Assembly (NCBI GenBank): GCA_963920575.1
Contig: OY986963.1
Coordinates: 7,788,896-7,852,895 of the forward strand
Direction of reading: 5' to 3'
DNA from: Narthecium ossifragum
Lineage: Eukaryota > Streptophyta > Magnoliopsida > Dioscoreales > Nartheciaceae
Length of the DNA: 64,000 bases
In this document: positions 43,925 to 55,891 of the stretch, piece after piece
Layout: every line of letters begins with the position of its first letter
Numbering within the stretch: the stretch's first letter is position 1
Made by a program: the position numbers and the translations under genes
Notes under the pieces: generated by a model
Told to the model about the DNA's origin: nothing
The model's database searches: none
The model's input: the letters and a program-made list of their open reading frames with translations, nothing else

Positions 43925-46900
43925 TTATTCCTCGTCAGAGGAGCTGGCCACAGGTGCTATGCTCGAGTCAACAACTGAAGCAGGGTCCTGAGTGCATGAA
44001 TGGCTCAATACATTAGCTTTCATTCCATATTACATGGTTAGCAACCTTCAACAAGAATTATAACTAGAACATAAAATATCAATCTAGCACAAAATCTTAC
44101 TGCCATCTTATCCCAGTCCTTCAGCTTCGAATTAGTAAGCATATAACTGTCACGTAAAGGAGCCCATCCAGGTTCATCATTACCTTCCCCGCTTGCAGAA
44201 GCAGACTGTAAAAGGCCAGGATTATTAGACATAGAGGTCAAAGGGAAATTGAGCTTTTAGCTAAAGCTCAAACTCCTAAACGTAAAAATTTGATTGCCAG
44301 ATAAAATTTGACGAGCAGATGCATAAAATAAGCTCTCATATGTAAACAGAAATGAGTAAAGGAAGAGACAATGGCCAACAAGGCCAGCTATAATCTCATG
44401 CCTGACACGAAACTAATCCAGAATCCATCAGACATTTCATATTGGAAAAGGAAAAGATTTTCATGCTCTTCTACAGATGAATAGGGAGATCTCGCGGACA
44501 AATGATCCCTACATGTTTTTGTCAAGGGATAGCCAAAGAAGAAGGTTCGCTAAATTATTTCCATTCCTACTTGAATAAGGCTCTTGAAAGACTATATGTA
44601 CAAGAATAGGTAGTATTGAGAAAATAGCTCCACGTCAGAGTATCTTCATTTGTAAAGCACTAACTTGCACCACATTTCTTTGCCCACAACCAGAGATGAT
44701 AAAAAGCAACAGGGATCTTGTGAGTGGCAATGATCCATGCACAAACAGCTCAAAGGCACGAAACATTGAATTAGCACAGGTTTAAACGAAGAGGAATATT
44801 GATGATGGTATAAAAGAGAAACAAAACAAATTAGACATAACATGTACTAGGAATTCAGGCTGATTTCTCAATTATCATTTAGGGAAAACATGGAAGAGAC
44901 ACATAAATATGATCACCTTCGAAGAGTTATGTAATGAGGAATTGGTTGAAGCATCTGCATTTGGCTTCTGTATCTCGGATAAAAAGGCTTGTTTCCTTCG
45001 TTTTGCCAGCACTGAGAAACAGAAAAGGCATTCTTTAAGCAAATCTACTCTTCCCATGCAAGACAGTATCCCAACAGCTTGTAAGAACTGTATTGATGTC
45101 ATTAAGTTACGACAAAAAAGGGAAGAAAAAAAAAAGATCTCCAAAACTCTTAGTGAAAAAGTAACCATATTTAGATACTGAATTAAGAGAAAGAGCGAAA
45201 TATAGAAGCTTTTGGTCTTAAAACACGAGAAAGAGACACAATGAACAGATACCATACACAAGGAAAGCATTTCTACTCCAATTAAATTGTTTCCCCACCA
45301 CAACAATCTTGTTGTTACTTCTGGAATTATAACTGACCTTTTGAAAGTTGGGTTGGGGAAGGAGGCTTTGGATTACGAAAAGGAAGTTTAAAAGGAAGTG
45401 TTGCAGAATAACTGAATTTCTCAAGGGAGAATGTGAATATGGATACAGGGGATGAAGGATTTGAATCGACTTAGAGGGAGAATGACGAAGAACAGGAGGC
45501 ATCATAATATCTACCCTGAAGGAAGCATTGGAGTCATAAGAACTACAATTAGTGAATAGTCATCACAAGAATAAGTGAAGTGATTGAGTAAGAAATGGGT
45601 GTGGACGTAGTTGCAAGCCTGGAACAATGATAAAGAATAGGAAGCATCATTAAATATGCCCTGAAGGAAGCACTTGAGTCATAGGAACCACAGTTCACGA
45701 ATTTCCTAGGTAATGTCTCTTTCCGGGACTATGTCCCTATGGTCTACAGATGTCGTTAGAAGAGTTTGATTGTGAAATCAACTACAGCGAAAGAAAGAGT
45801 AAAGAGTAATCGATAGAAATCTTATGAAATTGCAAAATGATTCATGGCTTAGGATCACTTTGTAAAGGTAACAGAGCCTATCAAAAGACATATAGGATAC
45901 TCTATGCATAATTTTCTCTGTAATGCTAAGAGAATCTTGAGTTGTTGTCTTAAACATTGAGAATTTTGCAGTAAATATGCCTCACCACCTCAACAATCAG
46001 AAACTAGCGAATGATAGTTGGAAACTTCAATCACTTACCTTTGCAGATTTTCTACATTTAACCGCTGAAATAACAATAGCAAACAAATGGCACAATATTA
46101 ACGGTTCAATCAGTTAGACCTTGAGGTTAGAAACAACTTTATGTTATTCATCAACCACGGATCATACACACACTTATTTCAAAAGTCCATAGTCTTCTCA
46201 ATAATTGTAACTTCATTCAAAATATTCAGGTCCTGATTCTAGAATCCAAAAAACATGTGAAAAGAAAAAAAAAAATCAAGTTCTAGTATGTACCTTTGGC
46301 ATCTTTAGACTTGGACGGGTTCAAACCATTCACAGAATTTTGTGCCTTATTGACCTGTACAAAATTGCTATATAGTTATATTTCAAAGACTAGTAATGTG
46401 CCATCCTCTAACAAGTAAATCTATATCCCACAATTGTAAAAAACCTAAATTTGCGGTCTTACCGCATTGAATAACTTGACCACTTCGACCATAGCATCCA
46501 ACATGCAAAATGGCAAGTGTTCCATTAGCAAATCTTGAAATCAACAGACAAAGATCTATGCACTATACATTAATGATGTAAGAAAACCACCAAGATATCT
46601 TGACTTTACTCAGGAATTAAAAAGTACCTCCTTTTGTGGCAATCCTAATGAGTTGCTTCTCCTTCGAATCCAATACGCTCGCAGGTTTTACATGCCCTTT
46701 CTCTCCAGCCTGTGAAGACATCAGTACCAATTTCACTTAAAGCCCATGCACTGATTCATACAGCATAGTAGAAACAAACTAGCAGCTTTAAAATAGGTGT
46801 CCATTAGTATTTTTCAACCGAGTGCAGGATCCTTATGGACGATACCAAAAAGCGACCTTAGGATATTCAACATGGAATGTGTTGTGATAAACGATTTCAG

Positions 46901-47639
46901 TGGAGAAATTCATAAAACTAGTAAACGAACGGCGTCACAAATTAACGAAAACAAACAAAAGCCGCTATTTAGATATTAAACTATGACTATAACCGCGATT
47001 TCTATACTAACCAAATCTTTCTCCTTCTTTGCTTCCCCCTTCACCTTCTGCTCCAATACCTCCTCCGCCAGCTTCTCTGCAACAAGCTTCTTATGCGCCG
47101 ATAGAATTGGTCCCTGTATAACCCAGAGAAAAACAATCAAAACACATCAAGATCACAAAAAAACACCAAAAGGTCCTTTCTAAATAGGAAAAGACACGCA
47201 CCAGTGGATCATTTGGGAGATGCTTCTTCATAATCTTCTTAAAAGCAACCTTAAAAGCTCTACAGCCCTCCGTAAACTTCGTAATCCCCTGGTGATGGGC
47301 TCCACTGCCATCCCCATCTCTCTCATCGTCAGAGCTTCCAAGTTCGTCCATGGCATCCAAATCACTCTCCTCGTCATCGTCGCGGGCATCAAAAGGTTTC
47401 GAATCCAAGCGTTTTTCCGCGGGCGCGGTCTCTTCAGCATCGTCTTCGGAGTCGGAGTGGTAATCTCGAGTCCATTTGCGGAAGATCTTTTGCATCCTCT
47501 GCGTAGGCTTCTTGTGCTTCTTGGATGGTTTGGCCGACGCTTTGCCGTGCTTATCGAACTTTCCATTCTTTAGCTTTCTCTTCTTCTTTGGGTGTCTTCT
47601 CGATGGGTGTGACGTCTCCGGAGCCTGGAGCTCGGCCAT
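43925..47639 (-). CDS. RRP15: RRP15-family ribosomal RNA-processing protein
   Basis: Eight exons on the minus strand: 47639-47202, 47113-47012, 46709-46628, 46482-46463, 46354-46294, 45011-44917, 44205-44101 and 43987-43925; about 321 aa, all junctions in phase. The N-terminus is very basic (HPKKKRKLKNGKFDKHGK), a nuclear/nucleolar signal, followed by an acidic stretch (DDDEESDLD). Then comes the RRP15 core: AFKKIMKKHLPNDPL, SAHKKLVAEKLAEEVLEQ, GEKGHVKPASVLDSKEKQLI, ATKG then VVKLFNA, and AKRRKQAFLSEIQ. The C-terminus has LRDSYMLTNSKLKDWDKMA and ends acidic (SSSDEE). Family knowledge: RRP15 is a pre-60S factor for ITS and 27S pre-rRNA processing. Exon 4 is only 20 bases. A 26-base splice-like segment at 46036-46061 would break the frame if included. 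RPL9 lies just upstream on the same strand. Confidence 0.92.
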
Positions 47640-48408
47640 GGCTTGGTGGTGCTTGGCAGAGAAGACAAAAGAGGGGCTTAGGGCGGGGCTTAGAGGTCCC
47701 GGCTCGTGGACGGGTTTGTGCCCTTATGGGAAATCCAATACTAAACACTATCGGATGCGGTTTCGAACAGAGCATTTTGGATTCGGATCAGAAAAAAGAT
47801 CCGATATGTTAGTTAGTTGAGCCAATTACCACGCAACGGGCTCTATATGACAAGCGAAGTGAAAGCGATTCGATTCCGTTTTCTTTTCCTTTTCTTTTTC
47901 CAATTAAGAGCCTTTAACCACTGCATAAGGTGGGAAATGAAAATTTTCTTGCAACCACCATTAAAACCTCAAAAAAAATACCCAGAACGAAATCATTCAA
48001 TTCCAATCTCACAGAGGTATGCGACTATTCGCAAAAAGAAGTTCTATTTTGTCTACTGATTACACACCTCTCCATTTAGAGTGGAGAGAATTCAAAAGCA
48101 CAATCTTACAAAACTTGCATTCAGCACAGTAAACACGGAAACCATGTAAAACACCTTTCAAAGGCTCTTTCTCCAGAACAAAAATAGTGCATTTACCAGA
48201 TAAAGTTAGCTTAAAGAAGAAAAATTCTGGGACCAGACCACAGCAGAAAATTCTCATTCTGACATGAAAGAAAAGACTGACACTCGACAAAAGAGTAAAC
48301 CAAAACTTCAAAACTAGCTTCAAGCTCCAATTTCATAACATATGTGATCATCTAGCTACCAGCAGAACTAAGTCGACTCAGAACTTTGATGCAGACTATG
48401 GCTCTTGT
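47640..48408 (-). promoter_or_regulatory. Intergenic region between RPL9 3' end and RRP15 start
   Basis: About 770 bp that must hold the RRP15 promoter and the RPL9 3' UTR. GC-rich near 47650-47720, AT-rich beyond. I found no clear TATA box or telo-box; the role is positional. Confidence 0.4.
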
Positions 48409-50273
48409 TCATTGCTCATCAGCGATAGTTCCCCTCTCGCTGACATAAATACCATCCAAAAACTTCCTGATGTCCTTGTTTTTCACATGGCATTTCTGCA
48501 AAAGAGAGAGAATTGTCATCTTAGCAGCAAAAAAGATAGCAGTTGCAGTTATAAGGATGAAAAGAAGCACATGGAGGATAGGGAAACGATAATATATCTG
48601 GAAGCAGACCTGGTTGATCAAAGCAGCAGAACGGGACACAAGCTCAATATCATTCCCTTCAAGAACAAGCTCATCCTTCACCTTCTCAGATCGACTAATT
48701 GTCACACCATCAAGCATCTGAACCTTACGCACCTATATGCACATCATTTTCAGTAGATGTTTGGTCATGGTCACTATTTCACGACGATAAATCAAAATTT
48801 TTAGACAATGCACGGTTTTGGAAATGAAAGAACACAATTCAACAAGGAGAGCTAAGCTGAGAGACAGTGATCTTCAATCCAGTTAGAAAGGGCAATAAAA
48901 GTCGGAAAATATGATTGAAGCATGTAAGCAAGGACAAAAGAAAGGTCTGCACATAAAACTTATAAGCATAACAGCAGTTAGGCAGAATCCAAATGCTGAT
49001 CAATTCGAGTAAAGAAGGCTGCACTATGATATACAAGTATATACAGATATCGCCTGGAAAATACAGCACCTGAAGCTCTAGAGAAAAGCATCGAACACAA
49101 AGGAACTTGAAATTTGGAATACAATTGTAATCTACTTCTAGGTTGTTTAACCATAGTAAGTGCAAAACTCTAATTCGATAAATACATTGCGAGAACAGAA
49201 AGCAATTGTCAACTAATCTCGTTACACGAGATCCTTCTTCCATATACCAGGGTACAACTGACACCATAACGCTTTTGGCAAACAATGCCATCAACAAGCA
49301 CTAAAGCTTATTGGAAGTCGTATGGCCCTTATGTATACTAAAATACATACAGGAAAGGTTCATCAGGAAGGATGACGCGAACACCTAATCCTTCGCCTAC
49401 TTCATGAACCAAATATGTGATGGCAGTCTAAAAATAAATTTTACAGGCCTGATGCTGATTTGTCAATAATAATTTGCAAACGGACAAGAAGTTCAAACAA
49501 CTTTCGAAATACATCCAAATCACACAGTCAAATCACCAATATATAACCTGAGAGTACACCACTTCACCATGATAATGAGTATACGCCCAAAACCTAGGGA
49601 AACCTCGCGAACCAATATTTGGTACTCAGAACAAATCACTCAATATCTAAAAGACGAAATTGTAAAATCCCCAAAACAATGAAGATATCCCTTCTTCTAT
49701 CATTCTAAGATCTGTTGCTAAAATGTTCTCGACTAAGTTTAGCGTCCTAGGAACCAACTTAGGATTTACTATAGCAACACCATAATCGCCATCACCAACA
49801 CGACTCCAATAATGGGTATTTAAAGTCGACCATATAAACCAAGCATAACAATTAAAACAGTACTCTAAAAATCTTCAAAAACACAAAAATGGGAAACAGA
49901 CATCTTTTACCTTCTTCTCCCCCAAGAAGTTACGGATCTCGATGCTGGAGCTCGCGTTCGTGATGCTGCTATTGATGGGAAAATGGGCATAGACGAACCG
50001 CATCTTGTATCGATACCCCTTGGTCACGCCGGTGATGAGATTTTGGACGTGACTGAGGGCGGTGCGAATTGCCGCCATCGTCCGGCGTGACCCGAACCAG
50101 GCGTCGACCTTGAGCTTGGTGCCTCCCTCGATGAGCTGGAAGTCCAAGTTGAGATGCTTGAAGTTGCGTACGAGCGTGCCGCGGGGTCCCTTGACCTCGA
50201 TCACCTTAGACTTCACGCGCACCTTCACCCCCTCCGGGATGTCCATCGTCTGGGATGACAGTATGGTCTTCAT
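48409..50273 (-). CDS. RPL9: Cytosolic 60S ribosomal protein L9 (uL6)
   Basis: Three exons on the minus strand: 50273-49911, 48732-48610 and 48495-48409, giving 190 aa, the usual plant length. Text runs [102 protein letters not shown], and ends [18 protein letters not shown]. This is the eukaryotic uL6 family, a large-subunit protein near the sarcin-ricin loop and GTPase centre. Both uL6 domains are intact, and intron 1 is 1,178 bp. Upstream lie a telo-box and paired site II motifs, common in plant ribosomal-protein promoters. RRP15, another 60S assembly gene, is the next gene on this strand. Confidence 0.97.
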
Positions 50274-50333
50274 CTCTGCCGGGGATCTGCTCCTCCGCCG
50301 CCGCGGCGCCGCTGATGGAATGGAGGGAAAGAG

Positions 50334-50341
50334 AAACCCTA
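50334..50341 (+). promoter_or_regulatory. Telo-box (AAACCCTA) upstream of RPL9
   Basis: AAACCCTA about 61 bp upstream of the RPL9 start codon. Telo-boxes are characteristic of plant ribosomal-protein and translation genes; close spacing to the start supports a role. Confidence 0.6.
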
Positions 50342-50531
50342 GACGAGGGGGCGATGTGTATACACGAGCGATATAAATGGCTGGAGTAAAGGTTTTTGCA
50401 TCAGGGTTAGTGTGAAAAGATCCGGATCGTCCAATTATTTGGGGGTGATTTCGGAGTAAAGATGGATGTGGTCTGATTGACCAATGACAATCCGACTCGA
50501 CCCGATGAGAATATTAGGATCTAAAAGTTCC

Positions 50532-50550
50532 AGCCCAGTTTTATTGGGCT
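50532..50550. promoter_or_regulatory. Paired site II motifs (AGCCCA / TGGGCT) upstream of RPL9
   Basis: AGCCCA at 50532-50537 and TGGGCT at 50545-50550 are inverted about 7 bp apart, some 260-280 bp upstream of the start codon. Site II (TGGGCY) elements bind TCP factors and act together with telo-boxes in growth-related genes. Function is inferred. Confidence 0.5.
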
Positions 50551-51080
50551 TTAGATTCAGCTATTATGGTTTAGGGTCCATATAGATGTGTAAGCTGAAT
50601 TTACTAATAAGAGATTGAATAGTATCATGGGCAAATCCAGGTCAAAAATTGACTTAAGTTAATAAGACGTTGGAACCAAGATTCAAAGTCTCGGTTTCGT
50701 TTTGAGCAAATATCGGATACGTTTTCGCTAGTTATGGTGGTTTTAGGTCTTGTTTTGGTGATTTCGAGTCCTAGTTTCAAGAAGGGGGGCGTCAACACTT
50801 GATAAGTTATAGAGTTTCGTATGGGGATTGGGCGGAACTTTCAACCATAGTTTGAACCATTTGGTTGCCGAAAAATAGACGGAGAAATTGACTATCACAA
50901 TTTTATTATTTAGAGGTGATTCTTAAATGCTTCACACATTATACAAGTATACATCATTCGTTAATCATCAAACATGTTAATATAGTGTTTTAACCACCGA
51001 ATGTACAAGTCTGGGGTGTATTTAACAATAAGTGCGGTGTATATATAATTTTTTTATGATATTCTATATGCACTCTGACA
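50551..51080. other. Intergenic, no gene
   Basis: AT-rich DNA between the RPL9 promoter and a Helitron-like element. No repeats or frames of note. Confidence 0.4.
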
Positions 51081-51459
51081 TCAACCTTATAAGGAGCAAT
51101 AACGGTTAACCTGCATTAATTTATATCCCCTAAGTTTCTTTATATATATTCTCTAAGTTTGCTTTATATAAAGCTGCATTAATTCATATCAACCTAAGTT
51201 CTATTAATATTATCTTATGCAATATGTAATATGCAAAGACTTATATTTATTTTATATACCCTAAGTTAGACTTATAATATTTTATATTTTATTGGCTATG
51301 TTTTATGCTGGCAGTGAACAAAAAACTATGACCAACCTTCGAACCCTGGATCACCTACGAGTCAACACAGCCGTCTAACCAGACAAACTATAGGAAGTTT
51401 ATTAAAATTTTATATTAACAATAACTAAAAACTGTGCCAGGGGCACGGGTGAGTACTAA
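51081..51459 (+). mobile_element. Complete small Helitron-like element (379 bp)
   Basis: It begins TCAACCTTATAAGGAGCAAT directly after an A, and ends with hairpin GTGCCAGGGGCAC, a nine-base spacer and CTAA directly before a T. TC start, hairpin, CTRR end and A/T target without TSD are the full Helitron signature. Its 5' sequence matches the plus-strand complement near 13855-13873 and 13997-14018, so the elements belong to one family. Non-coding. Confidence 0.75.
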
Positions 51460-52047
51460 TTCAATATATTTTAAAAATAACCCTACACACTTTGAAAAAA
51501 AAGTCAAAAAATACCATTCCGTCATCATAGCGTCAACGGAGCCCTGAAAATATCTATTTTGCCCTTATTCATATTTATTCAGATTTAAACTCACAAACGT
51601 AGGTTAAAGGCAAAATACTCATTTACTTTTATGAGTATTTTGAGATAATTTAAGGTCATGTAATTACTTCACATACATACGTTCAAAAAAGTGAAGGGGC
51701 ATTTCGGTTATTTTACACTCAAATGATCATAAATCCTGATGACAAGATTATATACAATTAAAACGGATTTTGTAGAATGTTATAATTTAATTTTTGACGG
51801 GGTATTTGAGTATTTACATTTTTTTTAGGGATTATACTCAAAATTTCCTAGCCAAATTAACTCAGACCCAAGTGAGAATCTTGGCTTAGTCCTCACGTCC
51901 ATATCCATCTAAACTAATCCGGCTTTGCGCCGAGTACGCGCCAATACTCGAAAAACCAAATGCTTTCAAACGCTCATGTCTTGCCGCGAAAGACTAGTAA
52001 CCCCCTCCGCAAGCAAAACCAACTAATGGCGTAGTTTTCTAACCACC
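51460..52047. other. Intergenic and promoter side of the stomatin-like gene
   Basis: AT-rich and non-coding. It leads into the TATA box at 52048. Confidence 0.4.
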
Positions 52048-52055
52048 TATAAAAG
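52048..52055 (+). promoter_or_regulatory. TATA box of the stomatin-like gene
   Basis: TATAAAAG 50 bp before the start codon at 52098, implying a very short 5' leader of about 20 bases. Confidence 0.65.
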
Positions 52056-52097
52056 AAGCACAAGAGTAGGCGAGCGGACATCGAAGAGCAAGCCACC

Positions 52098-55000
52098 ATG
52101 GCTTTGTGCAGAGCCAGAGCCACTCTGCTACCCCTGAGCTCAGCCGTCCGATGCCTCGCCGGCAGCCAAGCCATCCACCTCCCCCACCGCTTCCTCTCCG
52201 GCAGCTCCCGTGACTCCTCCAAGAATCACTGGTTCGTCGCCTTCCGTCTCTTCTTGTCGGGTTATGTATCGCTTGATCTTGGTTCTTGATGTCGGCTGGC
52301 GGTGAACAGGCACGAGGATCAGGTTGCGCCCATCAACTGGGGGGTCCGCATCGTGCCGGAGAAGAAGGCGTACGTGATCGAGCGGTTCGGGAAGTACAAC
52401 AAGACACTGGGCGCCGGCATCCACTTCCTCGTGCCGATGGTGGACAAGATCGCGTATGTACACTCGCTCAAGGAGGAGGCTATTCCGGTCCCAAATCAAT
52501 CAGCTATCACCAGGGACAATGTCAGCATCCACATCGATGGGATCCTCTATGTGAAGGTTTCCCTTATTCTTGCCCCCTTATACCCCTCTGTTATAGTAGG
52601 GATTCATTCCCGGTTTCTTGCTCAATTTGATTGCCTCTTTAGATCGGTTATTTACTTGTGGATTTATGTTGAGCCAATAGCCTCTTTAGATCGGTTCTTT
52701 ACTAAGCGAGTTGCTTGCTTCCTGGATTCATGTAGTTTTCCTTTTATTGCTCTCAATCTGCATGGGTTCTACCTCATATGCATCCTTGTTCTTTCTGCTA
52801 CCGGTTTTTTAGGAGTTTATAGGTTGATCTCGATGTTAGATGGATTATTCCTTTCCTGCTTACTTTCAATAGGTTAGCTCTCTGGGGTTACTTCGGCGTT
52901 TTTACCCTGCTTGGGTTTTTTTTGATCTGGATGAAATTTTTCCCACTCTTGAATGCTTCTCAGTTTGCAAATTAGGATACGATGTTAGTTGATGGTTTTT
53001 CTTGATTTGAATGAAATGCATCAGATCGTTGATCCTTGCCTTGCATCGTATGGCGTGGAGAAACCATTTTTCGCTGTAACTCAGTTGGCACAGACCACGA
53101 TGAGGAGCGAGCTGGGGAAGATCACACTGGACAAGACGTTTGCAGAGAGAGACACACTCAACCAGAACATCGTGGTAGGAATTTCTCGTCTCGGTGTCTG
53201 TTGGAGCACCATGTGAGGAATACCCTGTTAGTTTATAGAATAAAGCATAATCTAAGAGGACATTCACAGACTTTGATAGATTGCTCTGTTTTGATATTTA
53301 ACGATCTCTTAATTGCAAATGTGCTGTTCAACTAGAATCTGTTTTTGTGAAGAGAATTCATCCGAGTCTGCCCAAAATTATGAACTCAAGACAAGACTGT
53401 AAAACATTTTAAATTTGCAAAGTAGGGTTTAAAAAAAAGTTCATTGAAAATTTGATGTTGCTTTCTTGTGCTCGAAAACCTAAAGATAGCCACAGATGTT
53501 ACAGGCTTCTTTAGTTGCAAAAATCTTGGAGAACCAGTTTCCTTGGGGCTTATGTTTGGCATAGGATTCAAAATCTTGGATATCCAGCGCTATATTATTA
53601 TGCCCATTTTTGTATGAAGCCTCTATTTGAATCAAATGCTCTTTATTTGACAGAGAGTGATTAACGAGGCTGCTTTCAATTGGGGTTTGAAGTGTATGCG
53701 ATATGAAATAAGTAACGTTTCAAACTTTGCTTTGTTTTTCCTTTTTTGCCCCTCAGATCTTCTGTCCGCTGTAAAATCAGAAAGATTCAGATATAGTTTA
53801 TCTAGCACTTTTTTGCTATTTTCAGGGGATATATCTCCTCCTTCTGGAGTGAAGGTAGCTATGGAGATGCAAGCTGAAGCTGAAAGGAGAAAACGTGCTA
53901 CAATTCTAGCTTCTGAAGGTAAGACTTAAACTCGCTCATTCTCTTTAAAGGAGAAGTGCTAAAATCGAAGACATATAAGAATTAAGAAGTATTTCAAAAC
54001 AGACTATCCAGTGTTGTACCTGTAACTTTTGGAAAGTCTTGTTGAGATATCGATATATGTTTCCAAATTTGAACAGGAGAAAGACAGGCAAACATTAATA
54101 TTGCTGATGGAAAGAAAAGTTCCGTGATACTGGAATCAGAGGCTGCAATGATGGATCAGATGAATAGAGCTAAAGGTACATCATTCTCCCTTATTTGTAT
54201 CTTCTGATGAAAGACTCAGTTATATGTTGCTCAGAAATCACCTTTCATACACCCTCTAGTTGCCAGCATATACTGGTGATTTTATTGCATGTTGTACAGA
54301 ATAGTTCAATTGTATTTATAGTAAATGTGCCCAATGCGAGAACCTGTATATTTACAAGGCTGCTATTGTAACTATTATAATCTGTGTACTTCGGCTTAGC
54401 TCTCATCAATTAAATTTACTTCTAGGAGCATGCTGAGCTATATCGTAGCTGGAATCTGAATTGAGAGATAAAATTTGAAATTAATTGAAGTGGTGGGAAA
54501 TTGGACTACTTGACACTCACCTTGCATAATGAGTCGTAAAAGCATTTTGTGTACATTACAATGATTTAATAGTGGCAGAAAGCTTACTTGGTACTAATCA
54601 TGGATATTTGCTTGACCCCTTCAAATCATCAGTTGCAACCAATTCAGATACATTTAGTAGTGGCATAAAGCTTACTTGGGACTAATCATGGATATTTGCT
54701 TGACCCCTTCAAATCATCATTTGCAACCAATTCAGATACTTTGTATTTAGTCTGATATTTAGCAAGGAGGTCACCCATGCGTGGTTGTGTAAAATTTTAT
54801 GTGCAGGTAGTTAGAAACAAGTTTATTTTTGTCCGTTTTAGAGTGGTATTATTTCAATTGTTCACCTGAGTCATCATTTGGACTAATGAGTAGGAAATTT
54901 AACTGCCTTTACCATACTAAAATCATGTAGAAGCCTGATCGGCTTTGCCAAAGTGATTTTCCAATTTACTTGGTCAATCTTCTTGACTTCATAAGACCAG

Positions 55001-55891
55001 AATGGGGCTAGTCTTCTTTTTCCATAAAACTGGCATGTGGACCAATATTCAATAATTCTTGTCCTGGCACATAGTTTTTGACCTATTACAGCAGTTAAAC
55101 TATGAAATTGTTTCCTTCATGTATGGGCTTTGGTATCTACAATCGTAACTTGAATATGTGTGCTGTATAAAGGTCTAATTCATAGCTTCTGCTAGACTGT
55201 TCTCCAAATGTGGAGGACTTGACGAGAACCAGCTTATGATGATTATATGTATTCTATTCTGAACTCTTTTCTTGATTGTGTCAGGTGAAGCAGAAGCTAT
55301 AATTGCTAGGTCTCAGGCCACTGCTGAAGGACTTAAGACTCTGTCAGAGGCCATGAAGGAAGATGGAGGGGCTGAGGTGAGAATGTCTGAGTTTACTTTC
55401 TTCATAAATGCTGCTTTCAAGTCACTCATGAACCAAGTAAATTCAGTTTTGAATAATTCTGTTGTTTCACAGAGCTGATTCATTTACGCATCATTTTGTG
55501 AAGCGTCTGGCTTACAAATGCAGTCAAAGTTAGAATCGTTTAGGATGGATTGTTTAGTTCTAAATCATGATGAGTATCTCATCACCTAATTGATCGTTTT
55601 ATGAATATATTTCCAGGCAGCAAGCTTAAGAATTGCTGAGCAATACATGAAAGCATTTGGTAACATTGCTAAAGAGGTGAAGCAAAACTCCTACAGAATG
55701 CACTTGTAGCCATGAAGTATGCAGCATTATCAAATACTGATATATTTGTTTTGCAGGGAAATACAATGTTACTCCCTAGCACTGCAGAGAACCCTTCAGC
55801 CATGATAGCTCAGGCTCTCACCATCTACAAGAGTCTCACGGGCAACAACTCTCTTGCTGTTCCAGGCAACAGTTTTGCATCAAGGAAGTAG
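52098..55891 (+). CDS. SLP: Mitochondrial stomatin-like (SPFH/prohibitin-domain) protein
   Basis: Nine exons, all in phase: 52098-52231, 52310-52556, 53025-53174, 53654-53711, 53826-53918, 54077-54175, 55285-55376, 55617-55676 and 55757-55891; 355 aa. The first 40 residues are Arg/Ser/Leu-rich with no acidic residues ([18 protein letters not shown]), a typical mitochondrial presequence. The SPFH domain follows: [80 protein letters not shown]. Then comes the coiled region with [29 protein letters not shown] and [16 protein letters not shown]. It ends with the SLP2-type tail [20 protein letters not shown]. Family knowledge: plant SLPs form inner-membrane complexes that organise respiratory supercomplexes. 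The start sits in a good context (GCCACCATGG). Confidence 0.95.

Noticed and set aside
47228..47573. Antisense frames of 112-117 codons opposite RRP15 exon 1
   Set aside because: They mirror the charged, repetitive codons of RRP15 and contain no recognisable domain.
48839..49297. 152-codon minus-strand frame
   Set aside because: It lies within RPL9 intron 1, is hydrophobic by composition and matches no family.
52302..52877. 191-codon frame overlapping exon 2 of the stomatin-like gene
   Set aside because: It is exon 2 read on into intron 2. The donor at 52557 and the acceptor at 53024 keep the conserved SPFH frame, and the intron part has no similarity to the family.
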